Source: Paramarasmius palmivorus
Lineage: Eukaryota > Basidiomycota > Agaricomycetes > Agaricales > Marasmiaceae
Direction of reading: 5' to 3'
DNA length: 64,000 nucleotides
Assembly (NCBI GenBank): GCA_037176845.1
Contig: JAYKXP010000016.1
Location: forward strand, 434,001 to 498,000
Below the pieces are notes generated by a model. That model was not told the origin of the DNA and did no database searches. It was given only the letters and a program-made list of their open reading frames with translations. How positions within the stretch are numbered: position 1 is the stretch's first letter; each line of letters opens with the position of its first letter. The translations under genes and the position numbers were made by a program. This document shows positions 45,559-56,808 of this stretch, piece after piece.

Positions 45559-47003
45559 TTACTGATTGGCAACCTGAACCAACGTATGGAATAAGACACT
45601 GACAATTTCATGCTGAATGGAACAAACTAACCTTGAGATCAGAAGCTAGATAATGCTGTCGCTCGTCAATGCTTCCGTTCGATCCATTTCCGAAGGCTGC
45701 TGGGAGTTGAGGTGGAGAAGGTACCCTAGTGACAGGCATAGCGGCAGCAGGAGGAGGGGAAGGTGTACTGGATGGCTGAACTGGACCTGTGCCACCGTGC
45801 ATCAAGGATGAAGGTGTCGGAGTGGCACCAATAACATTCAATTGTGGCAGTTGGGGTGCAGTTCCGGCATATGCATCGTAGGCTGGGTTGGGAGACCGTG
45901 GAGCATAAGACGGATATTCAGCGCTGGCATTGGCACCGTACGAGCGATCGTAAACAGGGTTGGGGGACCGAGGGGCATAGTTCGGATACTGTACTCCGGC
46001 ACCATACCCGGGATACCCGACGGTCGGACCATAATTACCGTGGACGCTGCCACCACCGCTAGAACTGTAGCTCCTACGGGCCTTCTCGTCTGTCAAGCGC
46101 TGCTCCATGTCATCGTTGAAATTGGGAGTAGGCTCGTAGGAAAGCGCCTCGTTCGTGAGCTTCTTCCTGCGTTGCCGACGCATTGTGAATGTAGCGATGA
46201 GGATGATAAGGACAAGTCCTACCACCCCTGCCAGAGCAAACACAAATCCAGACAAGGGCTTGTTCTGTAAGAAGGATTTGTGTGTAGGAGGCGGACCAGC
46301 ACTTTCAGTAGGAGTTGCCTCTTGGGTCACAAAAACGGTATGCCGCTGCCCATTCGACGTGGTTATCGTTTCAATGACCGATTCCGAAGTGGTGGTAGGT
46401 GTCGCAGATGAGGTCGAAGATGCTGAAGAACTTGTTGAAGACCTTTCAAAGGTAGACGAAGAAGATGAAGATGAAGAAGTCGTGGCAGTCGTAGGCGAAA
46501 CCGTTCTTCAACACGTCAGACACGTCAAGATCCGATTCTGGACAGAGCACTCACGGAATAGAAGAGGTGGAACTTGGTGGGGATCTAGGAGAGGTATAAA
46601 TGGTCAGACGACTTCTTGACCCTTTTCATGCAAGACAGACGAACGTCGAACGCGCGGATGTACTAGTAGTAGTAGTAGTGGGTAATACTGGGGACAATAT
46701 TGGCCCGACCGCGCTCGTAACACCTCCAATGGCTGAAGTAACACCATCCCCGATTTGACTGACAGCAGTTTCCGCGCCGCCTCTGCACAGAATGTGGTAC
46801 GCAATGGGCGTGAGCCACAGAGCTCGTCATTGAGTTTGACGTGATTGATGGATTGATTAAGAAAGTTGTACTCACAGAACCCCCGACAAGACTGTATTGA
46901 ACCGTAGATCAGTAACCAAAAGACAGAAGACAGAATATAAAAACTCACTGCCACCGAGGACCTGCCTCTGCATGAGAGCATTGGCGTCGTTGTTTCCGTT
47001 CAT
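45559..47003 (-). CDS. Ser/Thr-rich single-pass membrane protein, possible cell-surface sensor
   Basis: Read leftward from the ATG at 47001-47003 (MNGNNDANALMQRQVLGG). Small exons encode GGAETAVSQIGDGVTSAIGG and a Thr run from a TAG-type triplet repeat (46663-46678). A long Ser/Thr region then precedes one membrane helix (GFVFALAGVVGLVLIILIA) with a basic stop-transfer MRRQRRKK. The cytosolic tail has two copies of YAPRSPNP(V/A)YD and a proline-rich stretch. This layout, an O-mannosylated stalk, one helix and a Tyr/Pro-rich tail, is like wall-stress sensors, but no Cys-rich WSC domain is seen and I do not recognise a family. The last exon (VANQ, stop 45559-45561) is inferred from a GTTAGT donor; reading through instead ends at 45608. 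Confidence 0.7.
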
Positions 47004-47394
47004 GATGAGGAGAAAATGAAAGAGCGTGAGGGAGCTGAAGCTCGAGATTGAATATATAGGGTTATAAGTCAAGGGACGGTAAGAGGCTCTGACTTAACAG
47101 AGACTCGAGGGAGACAGTGGTGACGGTCAAAAGCAACAAAAGAGGCGAGGAAAACGGGACAAAATATAAGAAAAATAGGCGCAACACAGCTAGCGATCCG
47201 GTGGAGTGAGAAAATAAAATATTGCTCCCTGATTGCTCCACAAAAAGTGGAGAATTGCCGCTTTCGTTCGTTGTCATCGTGATGAATAGTAAAACCGATC
47301 AGCCCAAACGCAGACCCAAAAATGTTTATTCTACAGCTCATGTGTTCCAAGATAAGAAATAATCGTACAACCTTTCTTTAAACATACACGAAAA
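47004..47394. other. Promoter of the Ser/Thr-rich membrane protein gene
   Basis: This 391-bp interval separates the PKA regulatory subunit stop from the next start on the same strand. I see no coding signal beyond short frames. It presumably holds a 3' UTR and a promoter. Confidence 0.5.
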
Positions 47395-48950
47395 TCAGCG
47401 AATCAACGAAGCTGATCCATAGTTTTCACCAGCTTTTCGTTCCATGATCTCCCGCAATGGTCCCAAAAGTCGAGTAAACGCAGGTGCATCCAAGGCCGCC
47501 ACTTTTAACTTCGGCTGTGTCGGATCGCTTCGATGAACCGCACTCACCGTCGCAGCTCGTGGCTCCATGCGCAACAGAGACAACTCTGATGTACAAGGAA
47601 TCAGATGTCAAATTAAGCCCCAAGATATTTCGGCTTACCTCCAAAGTAATCCCCTTTCTTCAGGGTTCCAACTGTCATGTCGCTATTGCTAGCTCCAGCC
47701 TTTGTCACAACTGCCTCCCCCTCTTCCACGAAAAAGAAGTTGTCTCCCATCTCCCCTTGCCTGACCACAGCCTCTCCGTCGACATACACTCTGCTCACAA
47801 GAGCATCCGCGATCTTACTCTTTTCTGGAGCATCAAGGGATGACAGGATGGGGACAGTCGACAAGAAATGTTCATACATAGTCCGTCTCCTGTGAGCCGC
47901 TTTTAGGATAATGGTCCGGAAAGTGATCCGGTCGAGCGCCCAAAGCGTGGATGGTTCAATGGAGAGTACCGTCGCTGCTCGTGGATGTCCGTACATCAAC
48001 GCCAACTCTCCAAACGAGTTGCCGTCTTTACATTCGGCTACCTTTCTGCCAAATTCAGGGTGATGACCAGGCTGGAGGAATTTGTCTTCCGGAGTAGAAG
48101 AGGAGATGGTGTTGCTCGGGTTCGAGAACCATGTGGGAGGTAAAGGATCCGTTCGAATGTAGCAATGTAGTAGACCAGATTCGACCACGTAAAAGTAATC
48201 TCCCACATCCCCCTGTCGAATAACCACCTCACCCTTGGCTGTCGTCTTTTCCTGCATTGCGTTCAAAACGCCAGTTTCCTGTTCTTCGTCCAGATCACGG
48301 AAGATGAAGTTATTTTTGATGGACTGCTTAATACGACGCAGCTGATCTTCAGACTTGGGATAGACAGGTAATACCTCATCCATAACAGAGTCGACCAGAA
48401 TAGACTCTGCTGAAACAGAGGTACGGCGGGCGAAGATGGCAGAGGTTGGAGGGTGTAGATAGTCATCTGGGTTGTTCGAAATGGGAGGAGGTGGTCCGCG
48501 GCTTTCAAACCCAAATGGATTGGACGAGTTGGTTGTTAGTGGCGAAGTCGGGGGTAGTTCGCGCCCGTCGATTTTGAATACAGGCGGTGTACTGTGATCG
48601 TCACCAAGCAGCGCGTTTCCAGCAACGTTCAGTGTCCCAAATGGACTCTGAGAGGCGCTGTTGCGTAAGGATGAGCGTGGTCGAGATTGTGGAACTGGTT
48701 GGGCAAAGGGTGAAACTGGCGGTGGTAACCCAGAAGATCCACTACCGCCCAATGGTGTATCGATATAGACATCGCTGGGGAGATCCCTGGAGAAAGTATG
48801 TGCATTGCGCTGCATAGTATCCCGAGTAAGTGTCCTCTGTTCTTCCAATCGCGTCTGAAACCAATTCGCGCAGAACTGCAGAGCGTCCCTGGGCTGAACA
48901 CGATGAACGTCTCGAGTTAAGTCGGCGACCAGTGAATCAAAGGTCGACAT
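47395..48950 (-). CDS. BCY1: cAMP-dependent protein kinase regulatory subunit
   Basis: Read leftward from MSTFDSLVADLTRDVHRVQP at 48950 to a TGA at 47395-47397, one intron near 47590-47640. The N-terminal dimerisation helix has ALQFCANWFQTRLEEQRT. The inhibitor site is FARRTSVSAE, an RRxS sequence that can be phosphorylated, as in type II subunits. Two cAMP-binding cassettes follow, with phosphate-binding motifs FGELALMYGHPRAATV and FGELSLLRMEPRAATV, each with the needed Glu and Arg. It holds PKA catalytic subunits inactive until cAMP binds. An upstream in-frame Met at 49067 would add 39 residues unlike the family, so 48950 is preferred. All key residues are present. Confidence 0.95.
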
Positions 48951-49191
48951 GAGTTGAAGCGCTGTGAACTTTTGACCTCTGACACTCGAGATGGAAGTAG
49001 AGGGAAAAAGACAAGGGAGCTGCCACTGCAACGCAGATTGGGGCGAAATAAAGCCGTGGAAAAACAATCACTTCCTTATTCGGAATCGGTCAATGACGCG
49101 TCGACGTGTTGAATTGAACGTAGCAGAATTCAATTATAATACAACAGAATATAGGAATAACCAGGTTTTATTGCGAGCAGAATGTAATATA

Positions 49192-50958
49192 TCAGTCCGA
49201 ATCATCGACCCATTCCCCTTGCACTACGCGGTTGATGTAGTTCTGGATCCAGGGTTGACGTCTTGCATGCTGAGCGATCAATGCAGCACGAGTTTCCGCA
49301 CGCCTGGCATTCAACTCAGCGTCATCTGTTTCTTCTTGCTGGTTCATAGCGTTGGCCTCCGTCCGTATACGACCTTCACGAGGTCGCAAAGCTGCTCGAC
49401 GTCTATTCCATACGGCTGGGTGAACCGTACCGAGGAACAATGTTACAAACACGGCGGCCTTCCGTCGAAAGCCTGGTTCTTGGGCGTCTCCTCTCAATAA
49501 TTCATCCTCCTCTTGTTGAATATCGTGATTGGCAAAAGTATCCAACAATGATCCACCGTTAGCACCTATCCTTGGTGCAGGAGGTTGATTAGGACGCTGA
49601 GTGTCTGGAGCATTGGCTGGAGCTGCATTCTGACCATCTCTAGCCGCATTCCTATTTCGCTCCTGTTCTTCAGCAGCCACTGCGCGCTGCCAACCCCGTA
49701 GAATTCCGTTGCGTACTGGTTGCCATATCTCGTAGAGAATCCACGCAACAATCAGGAATCCAAATACGGGCTTTCGCGCAGGTGCCACAAAGTACAGGAG
49801 AAGGAGAGTTCGAAAGGTAAGCATGAAAAGGGGTAAAAGGAAAGGTCGGAGATTGATTTCGCGAACTTCGACAACGTTGGCCCGTTCACCGCCGAGGAAT
49901 GGGTGTTGTGGCTGATCAGGCCCGCCTTGAACAGGCGGTAGACCAAGCTGTTGGAGAATGACGTTGACATTCGGTGGAAGTTGGATCGGTTCCGAATAAA
50001 CAGCAGATGGCTGTTGCGGAGCTTGTGGAGGAAGTTTCAATAGCGGAAACGTATACGATAACACTTTCAAAGCATGGCTTTGGGATGCGGATGGGGCTTC
50101 CTCTGGATTGCGCAATTTGAGATAAGGTTTCCCGCTAAGGAAACAGCGTCAGAAAGCACACAGGAGCAAGACTCGTGGTCACTCACTCTACCACAGTTCT
50201 CTCGTATTTGAGACCACCATCAGAACCAGATGGAAATGGCTCGTCCAGGATAGCAGGCCACTGGTAACCATGTCCTTCCACAAAGTGTACTGCAGCACTC
50301 CGCAGATGACCGATGTCAACCGTAGAAACATCGTGGGATGATCCATCCTGCATCAGCACTCTGAGCGCATGCTTGTGTTTTGCTAGAATATAGGCCAGCG
50401 GATGGTTTGATGCAGGAGACGTGGGAGATGTCGTGGGCGTGGGTGCTATGCGGGTCACTGGTGACTGAACTGGCGGGGGTCGTGAAGGGGTATCCTGAGT
50501 AGGAACAGAAGAGATAGACGATGATGGAATGGATGATTGGGTCTCTCTTTCTTTGAGTCGGTCAGCATTTGGAGGCTTGGATGTCCATGCAGACGGGTGA
50601 ACAGAGAGATGGATGATACGTGGCTCGTTCGGTGACTATCGAACCAAGGTTATTAAGTACTCAAGAACAGAGAGAAATATGGTCGCACCTTCCAGAGATC
50701 TTCCAGTTTCTCCTCGTCTGATAGATATCGACCCCTCCAAACGATCCTCTGGCCACTCACTTGTGGAGCACCGGGGCAAGCGTTAAATATTTCTTGCTTG
50801 ACATCGCGTATAGTATAAATTTCGGGCACTTGAATAGTGAAGGAATGAGCATATGTGGGCAGCTCGACACGTAGTTGGACTAGGGACATGGATGTGTGGA
50901 GGCGGAGGACAAGTGAGGGGCTGTCTGGGGCTGTATATATTACTGATACAGATGCCAC
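49192..50958 (-). CDS. Herp/Usa1-like ER membrane protein with N-terminal ubiquitin-like domain
   Basis: Read leftward from the ATG at 50956-50958 to a stop at 49192-49194. Residues after the start form a ubiquitin-like domain (FTIQVPEIYTIRDVKQEIFN, then QRIVWRGRYLSDEEKLEDLW). A Pro/Ser/Thr linker follows. Near the C-terminal third are two close hydrophobic segments (LRPFLLPLFMLTFRTLLLLY and VFGFLIVAWILYEIWQPVRN), then a charged cytosolic tail. This layout matches Herp in animals and Usa1 in yeast, which scaffold the Hrd1 ubiquitin ligase in ER-associated degradation. Three introns. Sequence likeness to Usa1 is in layout more than in residues, so the symbol is left empty. It precedes an oxidoreductase gene on the same strand by 105 bp. 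Confidence 0.78.
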
Positions 50959-51063
50959 ATTGCAACGTGGAACTTTCCGGTTGACATCATGTTGCCTTCG
51001 AACACTTTCTATCAGTACGCATAATATTCCACGCTGGCATCTTCAGTTGCTCAAATAGCTAAT

Positions 51064-52413
51064 TTTACACTGATGGTACTTCAATGGTTCGTCCTTCTTT
51101 AGCACTCTGGTGAGCCAGTTCAATCATCTCGATAACAGCAGTAGCTTCCGACCATTTCACAGCCTGATCAGCCCCTTCTCTGATAGCAGCAGCGAGGTTC
51201 TTGAACAGTTCTACGTAGCACCCAGCATCATCCGAAGGCCAACTGGCATCGAGATTGATATCAATAGCTCGATGAATACTGCAGAAAGATCATACCTTGA
51301 TTGTTTCACAGTCGTTTCATCTGATTCAATATTCTCCAGAGTTCCCCACAACGACTCGGGCTCACGCCCGTAGCTGTTCTCGAAGATGGCTTTGGGTGAA
51401 GAAATGACCTTGAGTTGGTCTTCCTGCACATCCACACCATACTTCGTGTATGTTCCCTTGGTACCCTTGACAACATATCTGAGTTGCGGAGATTTGACCG
51501 ACAAGATATGACCACGCAGAATCGCAGTCAAAGGATACGACAGTGTAGAACCAGCTGGGTAATGCATGAAAACAGTAAACTTGATTAGACATTGTCAGCA
51601 AACTCGAAACAAGTTAGGAACTTGATACTCACCATATCCTCAACATCAGGTGAGCCAATTCCCCTCACATTCTGAGCGAACGCGGTAATTTTGCTGGGCC
51701 TCCCGAACAATGCAAGTGTTTGATCAATAAGATGTGAGCCTAGGTCAAAGAGCTGTCCTGCAGCAGCTCGTGGCTCGTCTTTCCAGGTTCCTTTGAGGCT
51801 CGACCTGTATCGATCGAAACTGATGGCAATTGTCGTTATTCAGACAACCAACAAAATAAAGGTGTACTTACTGCGATTCAAACTCGACCAACTTTCCGAG
51901 TGATTGAGGATGGGCTTCAGGGAGTTCTATGAGGCGGCGCAGTGCTAGAAAGTCAGAGTCCCAGCGACGATTCTGAAATCCGTATAAGACCAATTTCTTT
52001 TCTCTCGCAATTTCTCCAAGTTCCTTTGCCTCCGCGACAGACGATGCCACAGGCTTGTCGACAAGGACTGTATAGGAGCGCCATCTGTTATTATAACAAT
52101 ATCGACTCATAACAACCAGACACGTACCATGTTTTCCTGCTTCCAGAGCAGCTTTGGCGAACTTGTAATGCGTATCGTTTGGCGTTCCGACTATAACAAG
52201 CTCAACCTCTGGATCTGCAAGAACGTCCTCCAAAGATTTATGGATTTTGACAGATAATCCAAATCGATCCTGCAGCTTTCCGCCTGGTGACTTTGGATTT
52301 CGTTCGAGTACCGAGTGTAAAGAAAACAGCTCTGGGAGAGCCAGTACGAATGGTGCATGAAAGGTCAGACCTGCGAGTCCGACACCAAGAACACAAGTTT
52401 TGATGGGAGACAT
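51064..52413 (-). CDS. Gfo/Idh/MocA-family oxidoreductase
   Basis: Read leftward from the ATG at 52411-52413 (MSPIKTCVLGVGLAGLTFHA) to a TAA at 51064-51066. The Rossmann motif is GVGLAG, followed by VELVIVGTPNDTHYKFAKAA and the catalytic VDKPVASS. The C-terminal domain has QNRRWDSDFLALRRLI, FDRYRSSLKGTWKDEPRAAA, GQLFDLGSHLIDQTLALFG and PSDDAGCYVELFKNLAAAIR. It resembles the yeast YMR315W/fungal 'oxidoreductase' type that acts on small sugars or polyols; no substrate can be assigned. About six introns. Intron near 52076-52127 splits the sequence just before the KP motif. Divergent from the GH9 gene with 274 bp between starts. Confidence 0.87.
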
Positions 52414-52687
52414 GGCTCGCGACCTTCAAGGGAATTGGAAACCTTAAATACCAGTCTTCGTAAGACTGCTTGGTAAGATACAGGTAGAATGCGTATGGTG
52501 AACCGGTGTTATGGTCTCCGTGTATCTTTTGTCAACGAATCATGAACGACGTTGCAGGAAAAGAGTTGAAACGGAAGATCTCAGATTTCTGAGTCACGAG
52601 AACTACAGCAATGACGTCAATCTCGTGTTCCTCATGTTCGGCGTTCATTGAGCGTCTAACCGTGACAGTTTTTCTTCCTTTTCCCTC

Positions 52688-55018
52688 ATGTTCACGGAGC
52701 TCGTGTTTTTCTTCTCTCTCCTATGCCCACTAGTAAAATCCCAGATTTCTCTTCCAAATCCCCCTTTTTTGCCTCCAGATCCCTCAGCTGGCTCTGAGGT
52801 CTCCTCTGGTTATCCCAACTCACAGTGGTCGACGCTACTTGGCAACCTTCTCTACTTCTACGAAGCACAGCGCAGCGGTACTCTCCCATCGACGAATAGG
52901 GTATCGTGGCGGAACTCCAGCTGTACTGATGATGGGAAGGATGTCGGCCTCGATCTCAGTGGTGCGCTCATTTCAGATGGTGTGTGGCTATCTGATATTC
53001 ATTAGCTCTATAGGTGGTTACTACGACGCTGGAGGTACTTTCAACCGTTTTGACGATCAAGGTCCTCATGATTGAAACATCTTCCATCTTCAGATTATAT
53101 CAAAGCCACATTTCCCCTCGTTCGTTTCTATACCATATCTTGGGAAATCCACACCGCCTAATGCATGTTCACATTCAGTCATTCACGCTCATGTCCATCT
53201 GCTGGGGTGCCACAGACTTTGGAAGAGGTATTGTCCAATCTATTACAGGATTCTCATGATTCTCAGGTTCCGCCCACGTAGGATATGATCTGGCTAACCA
53301 AACAGCCTACCTCGACGACATGCTCCGGTGGGGACTGGATTGGCTGATCAAGGTCGGCACCGCCCATACGCCTTCTTCCTCAACTCAAGCTTAGTATACT
53401 TGTCTAGGCCCATCCCGACAAGGAAAGGCTATTTGTCGCCGTCGCTGACCGTTGAGTTCGTTTCTCCCCGTTATGAGCGCAATGTCTAAATATACCCATT
53501 GACAGCGGAAATCGACAATGGATACTGGGGCGGCGATCAGAATATCCCAAAACCTCGGCCGTCCTTCCAGATTAATAGCACACATCCAGGAACCGATGTT
53601 GCTGCAGGTACATCCGCAGCTTTTGCGGCGTGTTCAAACCTCTATGCCGGAAGGAGCTTCGGTGGCGCCTTCCAATCCCCAGCATCCCTGAAGAATTCAT
53701 CTTATTCCCAAACGCTCTTGACGCATGCTCAACAACTGTACGATTTTGCAAAAAATGCCACTGGAGGACAAACGAACTATCAGAAATCAGTGCCGGCAGT
53801 CGCTGACACTTATGCTTCCAGCTCGTTTGGAGATGATCTCGCGATTGCTGCACTTTTCCTGGCGTTAGGAACCAATTCAACTTCTCTTTACCAAGAAGCT
53901 GAGAATCACTTCAAAAATTATCGTCTCGGTGGCCAAGATGTTGTCTTCAACTGGGATTCTAAAACGCCGGGGCTCTATATCCTCTTCGCGCAGATAGCTC
54001 AGTCGGATGTTAATCTTGGTGGCAGTCTTGGAACCTGGCAAGGCGAAGCGGAGAGATATTTGGACCGAATTGTTAATGGGCAAGGCCCTGCATATCTCAC
54101 ATCTGGCAAGTATAATCTTATGACATTGAACTTCTACTGATAGCTTGCACAAAGGAGGTCTCCTTTATTATCCCGACGATTCTGATTCAGCCTCTTTGGT
54201 AAGTTCTGTTTAGCAACGGCACGTCACAAATTCTCAGTCCGCGCTAGAATCCGGCCCTAAATGCCGCGATGTTAATGAACAGATACGCACAGATGGCCTC
54301 AAGCTCGGACAAAAAAGCATCATATTCGGTAGCTATGCCTGTTTTCAGCTCCCGGAAGTTGATATAAATGCAAAGAACAGAGCTTTGCCCGCAACCAAGT
54401 GGACTATGCACTGGGCAAGAATCCCATGAACGGTACTTGTTATCCTGATACTGCGTGATCTTGTACTGACCGCGAATTAAGCCCCTTACGTCGTAGGCTC
54501 GAACCCCAACTCACCTTCGAATCCTCACTCTGCGATGGCTAGTGGTGGTAACGACATAACACAAATCGACACTTCTCCGCCAATAATGGCCCATACACTC
54601 TACGGAGCTGTAATCGGAGGACCAGACAAACGGGACAACTACTACGACATTCGGAGCGACTGGCCACAAACAGAGGTAGGTGACTGGAAAGCTCAGTAAT
54701 TCGGCTTTTGATAATCGCGTTGACATCTAGGTCGCTCTTGATTATAATGCTCCAATGCTTACAATTGCCGCTATGCACGTCATGAACGACACTAATGATC
54801 CATTCTTCACTGCTCTCCAAAGTGGAGAATATGAAAGGGTCAAGCCTCAAGGTAGACCTTGTGACGATGCTATTTCTGATGGATGTAGTGGCGGTTCTAG
54901 GCTCAGCACGGGAGGAAAGATTGCATTAGGTGTAGTCTTTGGGGTCACTGGAGCTGTCATTGCTGGACTGTTGGTTTGGTACTTTACTTTGGTCCGAAAG
55001 AGGAAGGCTGCATACTAG
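52688..55018 (+). CDS. GH9 endoglucanase with C-terminal membrane anchor
   Basis: The start MFTELVFFFSLLCPLVKSQI is a signal peptide. The GH9 barrel has the catalytic-Asp motif GGYYDAGDYIKATFPL, MLRWGLDWLIKAHP, DNGYWGGDQNIPKPRPSFQI, DVAAGTSAAFAACSNLY, QVDYALGKNPMN, GSNPNSPSNPHSAMASGG and finally TEVALDYNAPML with the general-acid Glu. It should cleave internal beta-1,4-glucan bonds. No cellulose-binding module is seen. The C-terminus has a Gly/Ser linker and one helix (GKIALGVVFGVTGAVIAGLL) with a short basic tail, so the enzyme is predicted to be anchored in the plasma membrane and face the wall. About nine introns, all frames closed; stop TAG at 55016-55018. A role in wall remodelling or in cellulose use are both possible. 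Confidence 0.9.
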
Positions 55019-55272
55019 ATGGACGGTTTCATTGTCTTCAACTTTACATCACTAACAAAGGGACTTTGGGACTAGACAAACATACATTGTACATCTTACT
55101 ACTCGTGCGATCATTGTACCCTACAATTCATTCCGTTGTCAATGTCAATGTCAAAAAAACTGAGGAGTGGCGGAAGCTGATGACAAACAAGGACATCGTC
55201 AACATTGCCGCGTAGAATGCGCTGGCAGTTTTCCAACTGCAACCACCACCCTCAAAAAGGCCGACGTTCAAG

Positions 55273-56517
55273 ATGGACAATGGTACGTGCTCAGCGTCAG
55301 CATCGACAACCACACTATTGGCGACAAGCTCGACTCCTTTTTCGACATTCCGCGCAAGCTTGTCGATGTCGGCTCAAGGCCGACATTCGATTCGTCGTTT
55401 GGTTTGAAGTCAAAGTCGACTTTCGTTCAAAGACTGGTCGACATTCTTCTTCGTTTTCGGTTTTTCAAGTCCGACCGTTCGAGTTTCAATTCGGTTTCGC
55501 TATGGCACCAAATAGGTTCACCATCTCGAAAATGAAAGAAACGACAATAACATGTTCTCCTCACCACTAATGTCGACATACCAACCTGACTGCCATTCAC
55601 CCTACTCTCTTATCAGCCTGGTCACCTCAAGATATTGCACCATCCAACACAAGCATCAGTATCCCTGCCCAGGACTCTGGTGGTCAGGAGGACTCCAACT
55701 ACGCAAACGGTGGAGAAAGGAGTAGTGCTCCTGCCAGAAGATCCAGTAGAAGCAGGAGCCCCGGGGATAGGGGAAGGTACGCCTCATCGTTTTCCGTCTA
55801 GAGTAAAACCTGAGCCGCTTTTTAGCCGCGCTGACGAGGGTAACAATCCTGGAAACAATCTACATGTCTCAGGGTTGAGCAACAAGGTTGACACCCGGGA
55901 TCTCGAGGCAGCGTTTGCAAAAGTTGGAAGAGTACGTTGAGTCCTTGTCACGGAGGTGTCGGATTGTTCTAATCTCATGAACAGGTCTCCAAGGCATCTG
56001 TGGTTTACGACCCTCATACTCGCGAATCCCGTCTATTTGGGTTCGTGACTATGGAAACTGCAGAGGAAGCTGACGCCGCCATCACTGCGCTCAATGCTAC
56101 TGAGATGATGGGAAAAGTCATCACCGTTCAAAAAGTGCGCTAATCACTCTTGAAGCCGTTCGGTATTGACACCTCTCTAGGCTCGTAGAGGACGAGCGCG
56201 AACTCCCACACCAGGGAGATACCACGGTCCCAGCAAACGTAACACATCCCATTGTATCACCTTTCCTCACTTCACTAGTCCGACCGCTAACCTTCCACCA
56301 CCCAGATGACCGACCATATGACCCGCGGCCCTACGACTCTCGTTATGCTCGAGACTTCGATGACAGGAAGCGTCGAGATGGTGGAAGAAGTCGATATGAA
56401 GACCGTGACCGGTACAGAGACTACGACCGGGACAAATACCGTGACGACAGAGACAGATACCGCGAAGACAGAGACAGATATCGTGATGACAGGAGATACG
56501 ATGACCGTCGGTACTGA
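55273..56517 (+). CDS. Tra2-like SR splicing factor with one RRM
   Basis: Coding exon 1 is only 10 nt (55273-55282, ATGGACAATG). After a 334-nt intron the protein continues AWSPQDIAPSNTSISIPAQD, an RS segment (ARRSSRSRSPGDRGRSR) and a single RRM. RNP2 reads NLHVSGLS; RNP1 is near RLFGFVTMET. The C-terminal tail is RD/RS-like (RYRDYDRDKYRDDRDRYRED). The RS-RRM-RS order and the RRM sequence fit Tra2, which activates weak splice sites. Other introns are near 55777-55824, 55933-55984, 56140-56180 and 56240-56306; stop TGA at 56515-56517. The first intron is far longer than any other here. Convergent with MET10. Confidence 0.85.
55283..55616 (+). other. Long first intron of the TRA2-like gene, rich in CGACA motifs
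   Basis: Donor GTACGT at 55283 and acceptor TATCAG ending at 55616 give 334 nt, against 45-60 nt elsewhere. CGAC occurs ten times and CGACA seven times on the transcribed sense strand. If retained, the start frame reads a Ser/Thr-rich peptide and stops after about 44 codons. A regulatory role is inferred. Confidence 0.6.
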
Positions 56518-56808
56518 TCAGTCTTCAGTTTATGGGCGTGTGCAGCCCTTGCGCTATGCCCGCTGTCAATGTACAAGATTCCCTTTCTATCTATCCGTGT
56601 TCTCTTCTGTCATATTTACTTGATAATTCAGTCGTTCCATTGTTAGACCCATATACCTTAACAACAGCGCGTATGGTAAAATATTGTGGTTTTTGATTAG
56701 ACGGTCTTCTACTTCTCAATATCCAAGTTTTCTGAGAGAAATTAATTGCAGGCTAAAAAGCAAGCATACATTTGACCCAGTGCATGTCTAAGCTTGAAAC
56801 AATAATTG

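Noticed and set aside
45095..45559. Minus-strand 154-residue frame beyond the Ser/Thr-rich membrane gene
   Set aside because: Proline/cysteine-rich with no family likeness; lies in a region expected to be 3' UTR.
55167..55570. Two overlapping open frames spanning the TRA2 first exon and intron
   Set aside because: They come from lack of stop codons in the CGACA-rich intron; the short exon spliced to AWSPQDIAP gives a protein joined cleanly to the RS and RRM parts.
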